Shown here: in pieces, positions 35,048 to 44,315 of the stretch
Layout: every line of letters starts with the position of its first letter
Position numbering within the stretch: the stretch's first letter is position 1
NCBI GenBank assembly: GCA_020849155.1
Contig: JADLGU010000302.1
Location: forward strand, 1 to 59,810
Reading direction: 5' to 3'
From: Rhodocyclaceae bacterium
GTDB taxonomy: Bacteria; Pseudomonadota; Gammaproteobacteria; Burkholderiales; Rhodocyclaceae
DNA length: 59,810 nucleotides
Notes under the pieces: model-generated
The model's database searches: none
Seen by the model: the letters and a program-made list of their open reading frames with translations, nothing else
What the model was told of the DNA's origin: nothing
Made by a program: the position numbers and the translations under genes

Positions 35048-35449
35048 ATGAAACTAGCCTCCTTGGTTACCTTTCCCAAACATACTGACCCTAACGGCGT
35101 ACTTTGCGTGTACGAAAGTGGCAAGGCTGTCCCTTTCGATATCAAGCGCGTGTTCACGGTCACGGCAAGGGCAAACGATGTCCGCGGCGATCATGCGCAC
35201 AAGAAGTGCTCCCAATTGCTCGTCTGTTTGGCGGGCGCCATCCTAGTTAGCTGTGATAACGGCGTTGCCGTGACAGAGTTCACGCTGGATAACATTGGCA
35301 CTGGACTCCTGATACCTCCAGGGATCTGGGCAACCCAGCATTATGTTGAGGACAATTCAGTATTGATGGTCTTGTGCGATCGGGGGTACGAGAAGGACGA
35401 TTACATTCGTGCCCGCGAGGAATTCATCGCATCGGCGAATCGATTTTAA
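35048..35449 (+). CDS. fdtA: Sugar 3,4-ketoisomerase, FdtA/QdtA/WxcM-like cupin
   Basis: The 133-residue small cupin carries RGDHAHKKCSQ, which includes the two active-site His of FdtA-type dTDP-4-keto-6-deoxyglucose 3,4-isomerases, and PPGIWATQHY. It converts a 4-keto sugar to the 3-keto form for 3-amination by the aminotransferase at 31447. I prefer ATG 35048 after TGGAACG; ATG 35024 would add 8 residues. Whether the product is galacto (Fdt) or gluco (Qdt) cannot be read from the sequence. Confidence 0.84.
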   Translation: MKLASLVTFPKHTDPNGVLCVYESGKAVPFDIKRVFTVTARANDVRGDHAHKKCSQLLVCLAGAILVSCDNGVAVTEFTLDNIGTGLLIPPGIWATQHYVEDNSVLMVLCDRGYEKDDYIRAREEFIASANRF

Positions 35450-35465
35450 CAAGGCAGGCACGCAA

Positions 35466-36224
35466 ATGACCCAGGGCAACAAGAAGGAAATAATATCCAG
35501 AGAACAGTTCTTCGAACTGAATCGTGACGCCGCACGCGCCATGGGTGCGGATGAAGGTCTGCAACGTGGCGCGCTCGATGTCCTCGTCCAGGCAGACAAA
35601 TATCGTTGGATCCACCAAACCACATGGTTCGGGGAACCGATCCTGAATCTCCCACAAGACGTCATGGCGATCCAGGACATTATCTGGCGGACCCGCCCAG
35701 AGTTTGTCATTGAGGTCGGGGTTGCATGGGGCGGTGGCATGCTATTCGAGGCAACGATGCTGGAGATGCTGGGCGGCAAGAAAGTTATCGGGGTCGATAT
35801 TTTCATTCCATCCGATTTGCGGACACGACTCAGCCAGCATTCTGTCCTGTCGCAACGCATGGAACTTATCGAGGGGAGCAGCACTTCCGAGGAAACGCTG
35901 AACCAGATCCGGGATATCCTGCAGGGTTCAACCAATGTTCTGGTCGTCCTCGATTCCAACCATACCCACGAGCACGTCCTCAACGAACTGCACGTCTATG
36001 CACCTCTTGTCGGCAAGGGGCACTACCTGATCTGCGGGGATACCATCATAGAAAAATTGCCGGGGCAGGCACATGGCGCAAGGCCATGGGGCCCCGGCAA
36101 CAGTCCGGCCACTGCGGCAAAGGCGTTTCTTGCTGAGAACAAACGCTTCATAGTGGATCTCGACATTGACAACCGTCTTCTTTATTCGTGCCACCCAGGC
36201 GGCTATTTATTGGCCATAGCATAG
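35466..36224 (+). CDS. CmcI-like (cephalosporin hydroxylase family) SAM methyltransferase
   Basis: The 252-residue product resembles the CmcI/rhamnosyl O-methyltransferase family. VIEVGVAWGGGMLFEA is SAM motif I, VIGVDIF follows, and VVLDSNHTHEHVL carries the metal-binding acidic and His residues. Family members methylate sugars or antibiotics in spite of the historic hydroxylase name. ATG 35466 gives a charged N-terminus. It lies 16 bases after the ketoisomerase. Confidence 0.82.
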   Translation: MTQGNKKEIISREQFFELNRDAARAMGADEGLQRGALDVLVQADKYRWIHQTTWFGEPILNLPQDVMAIQDIIWRTRPEFVIEVGVAWGGGMLFEATMLEMLGGKKVIGVDIFIPSDLRTRLSQHSVLSQRMELIEGSSTSEETLNQIRDILQGSTNVLVVLDSNHTHEHVLNELHVYAPLVGKGHYLICGDTIIEKLPGQAHGARPWGPGNSPATAAKAFLAENKRFIVDLDIDNRLLYSCHPGGYLLAIA

Positions 36225-36258
36225 CGCGCCCGAACCACTTGAGTTGGATTGAACATTC

Positions 36259-37200
36259 ATGAAGATAGTCGTCACCGGTGCACTGGGGCATATAGGATCC
36301 CGCCTTGTCCGCGAACTGCCTGCCGCCTTCCCAGGGGCTTCGATCGTTATGATCGACAACATGTCGACCCAGCGATACTGCTCGCTATTCGAACTTCCCG
36401 AATCCGGACGCTACACCTTCATTGAAGGAGACATGACAGCAATGGATTTGGTACCTGTGTTGGCAGGTGCGCATGTGGTGGTTCACTTGGCTGCCATTAC
36501 CGATGCAGCTGGCAGTTTCGACAAGGCTGAGCGGGTCGAAGCGAACAATTTCTCCGCCACACAGCTTATTGCCGAGGCCTGCGCCAAAGGCGGCACTCGC
36601 TTGATCACACTGTCGTCCACCAGCGTCTACGGAACGCAGAAAGAGCGGGTGGATGAAGACTGCTCAGTTGACGAACTGAAACCGCAGAGCCCTTACGCTA
36701 CGACCAAGCTCAAGGAGGAAGCATTGGTCCAAAGATTGGTCAATGAGAGGGGGCTCAAAGCCTCGGTCTTCCGCTTCGGCACGATATTTGGCGTCTCTCC
36801 TGGTATCCGATTCCACACTGCAGTCAACAAGTTCTGTTGGCAGGCCTCGCTTGGCCAGCCTATAACAGTCTGGCGTACCGCATATGAGCAGATGAGGCCC
36901 TATCTGGAATTGGGGGATGCCTGCCGTGCCATTGAGCATATCATCCGGAAAGACATCTTTGACGGCCTTGTTTACAATGTGCTGACCTTTAACGCCACAG
37001 TGAGGCAGATTGTCGAAACTATCCAGAAGTTTGTCCCTGACCTCTCAATCCAGTTTGTGGACAACCGGATCATGAACCAACTCAGTTACGAGGTCAGCAA
37101 CAGCCGGTTTGGGGCAACCGGCTTCTCGCCGAGCGGGAACCTCGAGCACGCGATTGAGAAGGAACTGAAGCTCTTCATGGCAATCGCCAAGAGTCGGTGA
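36259..37200 (+). CDS. NAD-dependent sugar epimerase/dehydratase (extended SDR)
   Basis: The 313-residue protein has GALGHIG at residues 7-13, LSSTSVYG and the catalytic YATTK. MRPYLELGDAC replaces the common RDYIHVDD motif, so the substrate loop is somewhat unusual. It probably epimerises or reduces a nucleotide sugar for the same pathway. ATG 36259 has a weak upstream GAGTTGGA. Confidence 0.87.
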   Translation: MKIVVTGALGHIGSRLVRELPAAFPGASIVMIDNMSTQRYCSLFELPESGRYTFIEGDMTAMDLVPVLAGAHVVVHLAAITDAAGSFDKAERVEANNFSATQLIAEACAKGGTRLITLSSTSVYGTQKERVDEDCSVDELKPQSPYATTKLKEEALVQRLVNERGLKASVFRFGTIFGVSPGIRFHTAVNKFCWQASLGQPITVWRTAYEQMRPYLELGDACRAIEHIIRKDIFDGLVYNVLTFNATVRQIVETIQKFVPDLSIQFVDNRIMNQLSYEVSNSRFGATGFSPSGNLEHAIEKELKLFMAIAKSR

Positions 37201-37227
37201 TCTCGCTTCAGACAGAATGTCTACCAA

Positions 37228-38169
37228 ATGGCCAACGACCTGACCATTGTTCTACCGCTCTACGGCAGGGCGTATTACACACGGAACTGGCTGAAGAATA
37301 ATCTGACCGACCACTACGATTACATCGTCGCTGACGGAAGTCCAGATGACAGTAATGCGGATATTTTTGGGTCGCTGATCTCCTCCGGTTTGCAATACTG
37401 CCGCTATCCCGCAGATGCTTCCGTTGCCCAGTATGCCGAAAAGATTTGCGACGCAGCCGGGAAGATACGCACGAAGTACACCATGATGTGCGACAACGAC
37501 GACCTGCTGCTGACACTTGGCATCCGACAATGCATTGCGGCATTGGAACGTGAGCCCGGTGCGGCCTGCGCCGGTGGTCCGATAGCAGGCGCCTGCGGTT
37601 GGCGGGGGCAAACTGAACGATTTAGTTACCCCATGATCGTGCACGACCCTGCACAACTGCATGCGACTAGCGGTCTGGAGGCAGTCAGGCGCAACAAGAG
37701 CGACTACCGCTACTTCTGGTATTCCATCTTCCGCACCGAAAGCTACCAAAGAATCTGGAAGGAAATTCGTGACATCGGATTTACAAATTTCTATCTGGTT
37801 GAAATGTTTCACAGCGATCTTGCCGTCATATCCGGCTATCGCCATATCAGGCAACGTCACTATCTCCGTCTACTCAACCCGCTGTCGTCAACCTCGCTGG
37901 AAGTATCGGCCAAGGCGGGCAGGCATACAGAACATGTATTCTTCGACGAGCGCTACAGATCCGACCTGATGTCCATGTCGCGCCGCCTGGCCGAACTGCT
38001 TGATTGCCCCACGGACACAATTCTACAAATGCAGAAGGACTATTACCTGAATAGCTTCCGCTTCAAGCCAGGGACTGGTCTATTCGAGCGGGTTGTGGGT
38101 GGTTTGACGAGAAGGCTCCCTGTCTTCACGGCTGCGCAAGTACGCGCTATCGCAGCCTGGCAGGCATAG
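37228..38169 (+). CDS. Glycosyltransferase, GT2-like
   Basis: The 313-residue protein starts with TIVLPLYGRAYYTRNWL, the GT-A N-terminal signature, and has the DXD-type CDNDD near residue 93. It looks like the TIGR00180-type glycosyltransferases of polysaccharide loci and is the last gene of the plus-strand unit. The 44-base gap to the convergent methyltransferase shows no terminator hairpin. It probably attaches the sugar made by the genes upstream. Confidence 0.82.
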   Translation: MANDLTIVLPLYGRAYYTRNWLKNNLTDHYDYIVADGSPDDSNADIFGSLISSGLQYCRYPADASVAQYAEKICDAAGKIRTKYTMMCDNDDLLLTLGIRQCIAALEREPGAACAGGPIAGACGWRGQTERFSYPMIVHDPAQLHATSGLEAVRRNKSDYRYFWYSIFRTESYQRIWKEIRDIGFTNFYLVEMFHSDLAVISGYRHIRQRHYLRLLNPLSSTSLEVSAKAGRHTEHVFFDERYRSDLMSMSRRLAELLDCPTDTILQMQKDYYLNSFRFKPGTGLFERVVGGLTRRLPVFTAAQVRAIAAWQA

Positions 38170-38213
38170 CCTCTTCTTTCGAGCAGGACCGTTACTCCAA
38201 TTAGTTCGTATTC

Positions 38214-38954
38214 CTAGACACCGACTTTGAAGAGAAAGGTCGACGCCAGACCGACCCTATGCGTTTCCGGGAAGTTATCCATTGGATAGCCGTTCCAATC
38301 CCCAAGAATGCTTGCCCTGAATCGATCACGCAAAACGCATTTCAAGCCGCTGCGATTGGCTTGCGACATGAGTTCGTCATGTGAAATGAACCACGTTGGA
38401 ATTGACCCGCTATAGTAGCGCTGTGCTGACGCAAAGGAAGCGCAGGAAACCGCAGGTACGTCCTCAAGCAAAACGAAACGCTTCGCGGCATGGATCGCGC
38501 TGTCAAAAACACCCCGCCAGTCTTCGAAGTATTGCAAGGAACTGCCCATGTACACAATATCCGCCGGCGATTCAGTCGGAATCTTTGAGGTGAATTGAAG
38601 ACCAGGCTCCAGTACGACGCTGGAAGCGGCTGCGCAAACAGCTTCGCGCTCAACTACGGTCCAATCCAGAGATACTTCCGGCAGGCTCGCTTTGACTTGC
38701 AGTAGTGTCGTCGCGCCGCCGCCACCGATGTCGAGAACACTGCAGTGCGACGATCCCATGCCCGCGATCAGGGCGGCAAGCAATGTCCCTCGTTCCGGGA
38801 CGGGCGGCAATGGCAATGCTTGCCCCACAGCCGAATGCCACCTTTCAATCCGCGCCGTTATGGCACGCTGCCACTCCACTCCGTCGTAGGCATTGACTGA
38901 AGAAGGAACTTCCTCAAAGCTGGCGAAAATACCCGTCCATAGCGGACTGTTCAA
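38214..38954 (-). CDS. Putative methyltransferase, TIGR04325-like
   Basis: The 246-residue protein contains a SAM motif VLDIGGGGATTLLQ, VVEREAVCAAA and YMGSSLQYF, the pattern of the TIGR04325 methyltransferases of surface-glycan loci. The start is TTG 38952-38954; no in-frame ATG occurs near the N-terminus, and a strong GGAGG sits 7 bases upstream. It is co-oriented with the nonulosonate operon, 61 bases after legB. Confidence 0.8.
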   Translation of the reverse strand: MNSPLWTGIFASFEEVPSSVNAYDGVEWQRAITARIERWHSAVGQALPLPPVPERGTLLAALIAGMGSSHCSVLDIGGGGATTLLQVKASLPEVSLDWTVVEREAVCAAASSVVLEPGLQFTSKIPTESPADIVYMGSSLQYFEDWRGVFDSAIHAAKRFVLLEDVPAVSCASFASAQRYYSGSIPTWFISHDELMSQANRSGLKCVLRDRFRASILGDWNGYPMDNFPETHRVGLASTFLFKVGV

Positions 38955-38961
38955 ACTTAGA

Positions 38962-38966
38962 CCTCC
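38962..38966 (-). promoter_or_regulatory. Ribosome-binding site GGAGG that sets a TTG start
   Basis: On the minus strand GGAGG is 7 bases before TTG 38954. With no competing ATG in frame, it decides the start of the TIGR04325-like methyltransferase. Confidence 0.7.
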
Positions 38967-39015
38967 GATTTCTGCCTGCGCTCAGTTGCGGAACGTACCC
39001 TTAAAACACGGTACT

Positions 39016-39999
39016 TCAAATGACATACGATCCAACCCGAAAACGATCTGCGTTTGCACGCACCCACTCGATCGTGCGCCCCAGTCCATCCTCGAGCGCT
39101 ATGTCAGGTGCCCAGTCCGCGAGGTTCCGAGCCAATTTGGTATCGGCCAGAAGACGTTCTACCTCACTGCCTTTGGGTCTGATGCGCTGTTCTTCACACT
39201 CTATCGTAACTTCCCTTCCAATCTGGCGAGCAATTAGCATGGCAAGTTCCCCTATGCTGATTTCCCTGCCGCTACCCAGGTTGATCACCTTGCCGACCGA
39301 CTGCTGACTCGCGGCAATGCGCAGGAACCCTTCAACCGTATCGCTGACAAAGTTCAAGTCTCGCGTCGGATTGAGGTTCCCAAGGCGGACCACATTGCCT
39401 GAGAGACACTGCGTGATCACAGTCGGGATGATGGCGCGCGCCGATTGGCGGGGCCCATAGGTATTAAACGGACGGACGGTTGTGACAGGAAGGCCAAAGG
39501 AAAGGAAATAGGCCTCTGCCATCTTATCGGCGGCAATTTTTGTCGCCGAATAGGGCGACTGGCCCTGAAGCGGATGATTCTCGTCAATAGGCACGTAATG
39601 CGCCGTACCGTAGACCTCACTTGTTGATGTGTGCACAACCCTCTCGATTCCAGAATCGCGCGCGGCCTGCAGCACATTCAGCGTGCCGACCACGTTCGTT
39701 TGAACATAGGAATCGGGGGCATGATATGAATAGGGTATGGCAATTAGTGCTGCCAAGTGAAAGACCTGATCGACATCGCGCATTGCCTGGCGTACGGAAT
39801 CGCGATCGCGGATGTCTCCAAGCATCACTTCCATGTCGCCCTTGCGAGGCGAGCTATCAAGCCAGCCCCAGTTGCCGTCGGAGGTATACCTAACCATCGC
39901 GCGTGTGTGGGCGCCGAGTTCGGCCAATCGCTCGGCGAGATGGCTACCAATGAATCCACCGGCGCCTGTAACAAGTACGCGCTTGCCGTTCCAGTTCAT
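39016..39999 (-). CDS. legB: NAD-dependent 4,6-dehydratase, LegB-like
   Basis: The 327-residue extended SDR has GAGGFIGSH, the LegB-typical ALIAIPYSYHAPDSYV, HTSTSEVYG and the catalytic YSATK. LegB converts GDP- or UDP-GlcNAc to the 4-keto-6-deoxy sugar, the first committed step of legionaminic acid synthesis. GDP-mannose 4,6-dehydratase and RmlB have different substrate loops. ATG 39997-39999 overlaps the preceding stop by 4 bases. The usual partner, LegC aminotransferase, is not adjacent. Confidence 0.87.
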   Translation of the reverse strand: MNWNGKRVLVTGAGGFIGSHLAERLAELGAHTRAMVRYTSDGNWGWLDSSPRKGDMEVMLGDIRDRDSVRQAMRDVDQVFHLAALIAIPYSYHAPDSYVQTNVVGTLNVLQAARDSGIERVVHTSTSEVYGTAHYVPIDENHPLQGQSPYSATKIAADKMAEAYFLSFGLPVTTVRPFNTYGPRQSARAIIPTVITQCLSGNVVRLGNLNPTRDLNFVSDTVEGFLRIAASQQSVGKVINLGSGREISIGELAMLIARQIGREVTIECEEQRIRPKGSEVERLLADTKLARNLADWAPDIALEDGLGRTIEWVRANADRFRVGSYVI

Positions 40000-41063
40000 C
40001 TTGAGAGTGTCCCGTTCTTCACGTCGGCCTGAGCCTGCACGTAATCCTGATGTTGTCCGATGTCGCGCCAGTATTCCCAGATCGGAAAACTGACGACAGT
40101 CATGCCTCTCTCCATAGCCTCCCGGATCAGATCCGTCATATCGAAATGGATGCCCTTGGGAATGAGGCGGTGCACTTCCGGCTCAAGTAAATAAATACCT
40201 GCATTTACAAAGAACTTGTGCACCGGCTTCTCGACCAAACGGCTGACATGAACACCCTCAGACTCGACCACGCCGTAGGGTACATGTACTTCGTACTGCC
40301 GCACGGCGATAGTCAATGCCGCACAGTGTTCCCGATGGAACGACTGCATGACGCGAAAATCCATTTCGGTAAGGATATCGCCGTTCACGACCAGCAGAGT
40401 CGATTCGGGCTCAGACATCAGTGCCAGCCCGCCAGCGGTCCCAAGTTGGCGATCTTCAGCAATGTATTTCAAATTGACCCCAAAGCCTTGACCATCGCCG
40501 AAATGCTCGGAAATCTTCTCGGCGCGGAAATGCGTCGTCACGCTGACTTGGTGTATGCCCGTTTCGGAGAGCTGGCGGATGATCCTTTCCATGAGGGGGC
40601 GGTCGCCGACCGGCAGCATCGGCTTGGGCATGTCTTCCGTCAGAGGATGCAAGCGCGTACCTCGGCCGCCGGCCATGACTACCGCTTGTAGTGCAAGTTC
40701 ATCCTCTTCCAGTAGATCACTCAGCCGAACCAAGCCAATAACTCTGCCTTGGTCATCAATTTGCGGAATATGGCTTACACCGGTTTCCCGCAGTATGGCA
40801 ACCAATTGGCCGTGGTCTGCGCTAGCCGGTGCTGTAATCGGGTGGGCGCGGCCTTCTCTCGTTTGCAGAATATCGCGAACTGGCGTTGTTTGATCAACAC
40901 CGGCGAGGAAGGCGCGTCGGATATCCCCGTCGGTAATCACTCCAAGCAAACGCTCTTGATCATCGACCACTAACACTATGCCGCGGCGCACTTGTTCGCT
41001 ACGCATCAGAACATCACGCAGGGTTGCGGTCAGTGGAAGAAAGAGGTCGGAGATATCCTTCAT
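39996..41063 (-). CDS. ptmE: CBS-domain sugar-1-phosphate guanylyltransferase, PtmE-like
   Basis: The 355-residue protein joins two CBS domains (residues 1-115) to a nucleotidyltransferase domain starting at VMAGGRGTRLHPLTEDMPKPML. In Campylobacter, PtmE forms GDP-glucosamine for legionaminic acid synthesis. Presence beside LegB supports the GDP-linked branch of that pathway. The N-terminus MKDISDLFL fits ATG 41061-41063; a GTG at 41090 would add nine residues. Mannose-1-phosphate guanylyltransferases are the main alternative. Confidence 0.84.
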   Translation of the reverse strand: MKDISDLFLPLTATLRDVLMRSEQVRRGIVLVVDDQERLLGVITDGDIRRAFLAGVDQTTPVRDILQTREGRAHPITAPASADHGQLVAILRETGVSHIPQIDDQGRVIGLVRLSDLLEEDELALQAVVMAGGRGTRLHPLTEDMPKPMLPVGDRPLMERIIRQLSETGIHQVSVTTHFRAEKISEHFGDGQGFGVNLKYIAEDRQLGTAGGLALMSEPESTLLVVNGDILTEMDFRVMQSFHREHCAALTIAVRQYEVHVPYGVVESEGVHVSRLVEKPVHKFFVNAGIYLLEPEVHRLIPKGIHFDMTDLIREAMERGMTVVSFPIWEYWRDIGQHQDYVQAQADVKNGTLSR

Positions 41064-41074
41064 CGCGTTTCGTT

Positions 41075-43147
41075 TCAGACTGTGTGACACTGCGCAGGTC
41101 TCACGGTTGCCACTTTATCTTCCCCCCAGGCTGCGCAATAGCGCTCTGCCGCAATAGCGAGTACCCTTTCCCGTGTTTGGCCAACGGCAAAGCCATCAAC
41201 AAGCCACTTGAGATACATGCCCATCCGCTCGGCTGCCCGTCCGTCGCGGAACGGATCTAATTCATCGAGAATAGTTGACCAGTCTGCGAAACCTGGGACA
41301 GCCTTAGAATGGGTGCGACTTTCCAACCAAGTATGCCATAGGGTATTCCAATCTTTGAACACAACTTTTTCGGCATCAAGTCGGCAAAGGGGGCTGGTTG
41401 TCCATCCGTCGTCGTCAAGTAACACGGTGGGAACCCCAGCCAGAGCTGCCTCGCATGCTGCCGTGCCAGACACCAACGAGCCATGCACGGCAAGGTCGGC
41501 TGAAAGCGCTGCCTGCGCAGGGATCACCGACCCCTGCAGCACGCCATCATCATAAACATAGCATCGATCGGTTCTAACCGCTCGATCAAGCAATTCGCAG
41601 ACAGGTCCAAGATGCTGGCGTAGTTTTGCGGGAGTCTTCGGCTTGAGCACCAAGCCGAAATCAGGATACCTAAGCAATGACTCAAAAACGAAAGCATAGT
41701 GTTCTCTCATCCGGTCCGCGCTGATTCCCCAATTGGCGTCCGGATAAGCCGCTTCATCGAAGTAGGCGAGGATAAATTTTGCACCATGACTGTGCAGTGC
41801 TTCGCGTACCCGCAGCGCCTCTGATTGCACAAGGCGAAAACGATGATCGCCAAGGTAGCCGGTCGTCACAAAATGGTCGATGCGCGATCCCGCCTGGGTC
41901 TCGACATCGATACCAGCGCGGGAAAAGCCGAAGTAGATGTCAGTGTTGAGCAGGGTCTTAGCCGTCGGCTCGCCCTCGTAGGAGCGCTGGTAGAGCGCTA
42001 GGGCGCCACCCAACTCTCGCAGTGCTTCGCCGATGACGCAATGGTCGGCATTGTACTTAAACCAGGTGACGAAGACCTTAACGTCCTGCGCGGAGAAGAC
42101 TCGCTTCCAGTAGCGCTTCTGGGCGCGGAACACCGTCCGCTCAGCATCCAGCCAGCCCGTCTCAAGTGGCCGCAGGGCGTCGACCGCAACCCGGCCGGCC
42201 GCAGCCAGGCTCGACAGAATGGCCGGCGCGGTCTGCACCGGTGCGCCGTCACATGCGGCGCCATGGCGTATCGCCAGGCCGCGCAGGCCGTGCCGTGCCA
42301 GCGCCGCCATGCGCCTGCCGTCGAGCGGATCCTGCGGAATGCCGAACAACGCGACAAGGCGCGCTGGTGGAAAATCCGACTGCTGCCAGAAAAAGAAATC
42401 GGAGTAGCACTCGGGACGGTCGAGGTTGAAATGACCATAGTACTGCACAGCGAGGTTTGGGCCGCCAGCTCCGGGCCGGACGGCGCCCCGCCCGCCGCCG
42501 GACAACAGGCACGGCAAACCTTCCTTCAGGAACAGCACATCACGCGCGAGCAGGCGGCGCATGGCACTACGCGTGCGCGGCTCGCGGCCGATCAGGTTTA
42601 TCGCCTCCAGGCCGCATTCCGCGCCATAGGCACGCACGCCCTCCATCCACGGCCAGCGCCGCAGATACAGCGCGACGCGCTCGGCCGCCACTCCGTCGCG
42701 GCGGGCGAACCACAAGGCGACGTGAATGAGGTAAATGGCGCGCCAAAGGCCGGGGCCGGCGGCACCGGCATCCCCGGGCAGGGCCAGCTTGACGGTCCAG
42801 GTCTTCAGCGCCCCAGCATACCGACTGTCGGCGAGAAACCGGTCGAAATCAGGCTGTCGCAGGATGTGGGAAAGTGCCTTCAACATCTCGCCATAATGGG
42901 TGCGCATCCAGATCAGCGTGCCTTCCTCGTCGAACATCCGTGCGGCATCGAAGGTCCATCGCTTAAGCCGCGTGCCGGCGCGCGCGGCCATGCGAAGAGC
43001 GAGGCTTTCGGCGGCGGCGCTGCCCTCCACGTACCAGATCGTCGCCGGCCCGTTGCCAGCACGCCGGATGCGTGGCCACACGTCAGTGAGCCAAGTCCCT
43101 ACCTGAAGCCGCTCGACGAAGAAATAGCGCATGCCTTGCTCAGTCAT
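41075..43147 (-). CDS. Large glycan-locus protein with GT-B-like C-terminus, function unassigned
   Basis: I cannot name a family for this 690-residue protein. It has no signal peptide or membrane helices. FGLVLKPKTP and the later SLVSGTAACEAALAGVPTVLLDDDG look like the donor-binding half of a GT-B transferase, as in capsule and CMP-sugar transferases. The N-terminal half is Trp/Arg-rich with no recognisable domain. It sits inside the nonulosonate operon, so transfer of the CMP-nonulosonate is a fair guess. ATG 43145-43147 overlaps the neuC stop by 8 bases; ATG 43130-43132 is an alternative. Confidence 0.6.
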   Translation of the reverse strand: MTEQGMRYFFVERLQVGTWLTDVWPRIRRAGNGPATIWYVEGSAAAESLALRMAARAGTRLKRWTFDAARMFDEEGTLIWMRTHYGEMLKALSHILRQPDFDRFLADSRYAGALKTWTVKLALPGDAGAAGPGLWRAIYLIHVALWFARRDGVAAERVALYLRRWPWMEGVRAYGAECGLEAINLIGREPRTRSAMRRLLARDVLFLKEGLPCLLSGGGRGAVRPGAGGPNLAVQYYGHFNLDRPECYSDFFFWQQSDFPPARLVALFGIPQDPLDGRRMAALARHGLRGLAIRHGAACDGAPVQTAPAILSSLAAAGRVAVDALRPLETGWLDAERTVFRAQKRYWKRVFSAQDVKVFVTWFKYNADHCVIGEALRELGGALALYQRSYEGEPTAKTLLNTDIYFGFSRAGIDVETQAGSRIDHFVTTGYLGDHRFRLVQSEALRVREALHSHGAKFILAYFDEAAYPDANWGISADRMREHYAFVFESLLRYPDFGLVLKPKTPAKLRQHLGPVCELLDRAVRTDRCYVYDDGVLQGSVIPAQAALSADLAVHGSLVSGTAACEAALAGVPTVLLDDDGWTTSPLCRLDAEKVVFKDWNTLWHTWLESRTHSKAVPGFADWSTILDELDPFRDGRAAERMGMYLKWLVDGFAVGQTRERVLAIAAERYCAAWGEDKVATVRPAQCHTV

Positions 43148-44315
43148 GGGTAGACAGGTCGACAAATTTCTTGCGCAGCAGACGCTCGTCGAGGGGGATA
43201 TCGCGCAGGGTGGCGGCGATGCGCTCGCTGGCATTCCCGGCGCCGTAGGGGTTGCATAGACCGCGCAGTCCGGCGCGGAAAGCACCGTCCGTGGCGCGCC
43301 TGATGCCGGAGAGGATGTCCTCGGCGGCATAGCCGACGTCGATCACGTTGGCCGCTTTGATGGCGCCGTCCTGTCGGGTGCCGATGTTCACCACGGGCAG
43401 CTCGAATGAAGGCGCCTCGCTGATACCGCTGGAGGAGTTGCCGACCATCGCGGCGGCATGCGCCATGAGGTCCACATAAAGGCGACTACCGGCATTGCGA
43501 AGGAGCCGCACCCGCGTCGGCTGGCGGCTGGCAAAGGCTTCCAGCGCGGCGACGATGCGCGCACTGCCGGCATCGGCATTGGGATAAGTGGCGACGACGG
43601 TGAAGCCCGAGTTGTCCAGCGCCTGCAGCAGCGCGGCAACTTGGTCGTCCTGGGCCGCCGGCTCCAGCGTTACCGGGTGAAAGGTGACCAGCAGGCAGGG
43701 TTGCGCCGGATCGAGGTCCAGTTCGCGGCAGAGTGCCTCGCGCGTGGAGCGCGGATGGCTGTGTATCCGGTCGAGCCGGGCCAAGCCGACGTTGAAGACC
43801 CGCCATGGCTCTTCGCCCATCTGTAGGACGCGCTCGGCATAGGGCTGACAGGAGACGAAGTGCAGGTGGCTCATTTTGGTCAGTGCATGGCGCACACGCT
43901 CGTCGATGGCGCCCTCAGTAACCTTGCCGCCGTAGAGATGGGTCTGCGGAATGTTGAAGGGCAGTGCCGCCAGCGCCGGCGCCAGCATCTCGCTCCTGTC
44001 GCCGAGCAGCACCAACAGGTCGGGCCTTCGCGCGCTGAAAGCACGCGCGAAGGCCTGCACGCCCCGCCCGAGCGCTTCGGCGACGCCCGCCGCATCGTCG
44101 GTTTCCGGGTGCATTGCCAAGCCGGGCTCGCAGGCGTAGCCGGCCGCCTCGATCTCGCGCATGGTCGGGCCGAAACGCGGGTCGAAATGCGCGCCCGACA
44201 CCATCAGGCGCAGCTCCAGCGCCGGGTCGGCCGCAATGCGTTCGAGCAGAGGCTCGTAAAGGCCGAAGTCGGAGCGGCCGACGGTCGCCACCGCGATGCT
44301 GCGCCTCGTCGTCAA
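43140..44315 (-). CDS. neuC: Hydrolysing UDP/GDP-N-acetylhexosamine 2-epimerase, NeuC/LegG
   Basis: This is a 391-residue GT-B-fold epimerase with ATVGRSDFGLYEPLL, LLGDRSEM and NSSSGISEAPSFELPVVNIG, which are NeuC/LegG signatures. It removes the nucleotide and inverts C2, giving the manno-configured free sugar for the synthase. The start is TTG 44313-44315, overlapping the acetyltransferase stop (TTGA). With LegB and PtmE nearby, the LegG role (acting on a diacetamido sugar) is more likely than sialic-acid synthesis. Confidence 0.9.
   Translation of the reverse strand: MTTRRSIAVATVGRSDFGLYEPLLERIAADPALELRLMVSGAHFDPRFGPTMREIEAAGYACEPGLAMHPETDDAAGVAEALGRGVQAFARAFSARRPDLLVLLGDRSEMLAPALAALPFNIPQTHLYGGKVTEGAIDERVRHALTKMSHLHFVSCQPYAERVLQMGEEPWRVFNVGLARLDRIHSHPRSTREALCRELDLDPAQPCLLVTFHPVTLEPAAQDDQVAALLQALDNSGFTVVATYPNADAGSARIVAALEAFASRQPTRVRLLRNAGSRLYVDLMAHAAAMVGNSSSGISEAPSFELPVVNIGTRQDGAIKAANVIDVGYAAEDILSGIRRATDGAFRAGLRGLCNPYGAGNASERIAATLRDIPLDERLLRKKFVDLSTHD

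Noticed and set aside
39016..39999. dTDP-glucose 4,6-dehydratase (RmlB) or GDP-mannose dehydratase
   Set aside because: The ALIAIPYSYHAPDSYV segment and the PtmE/NeuB/NeuC neighbours fit LegB better.
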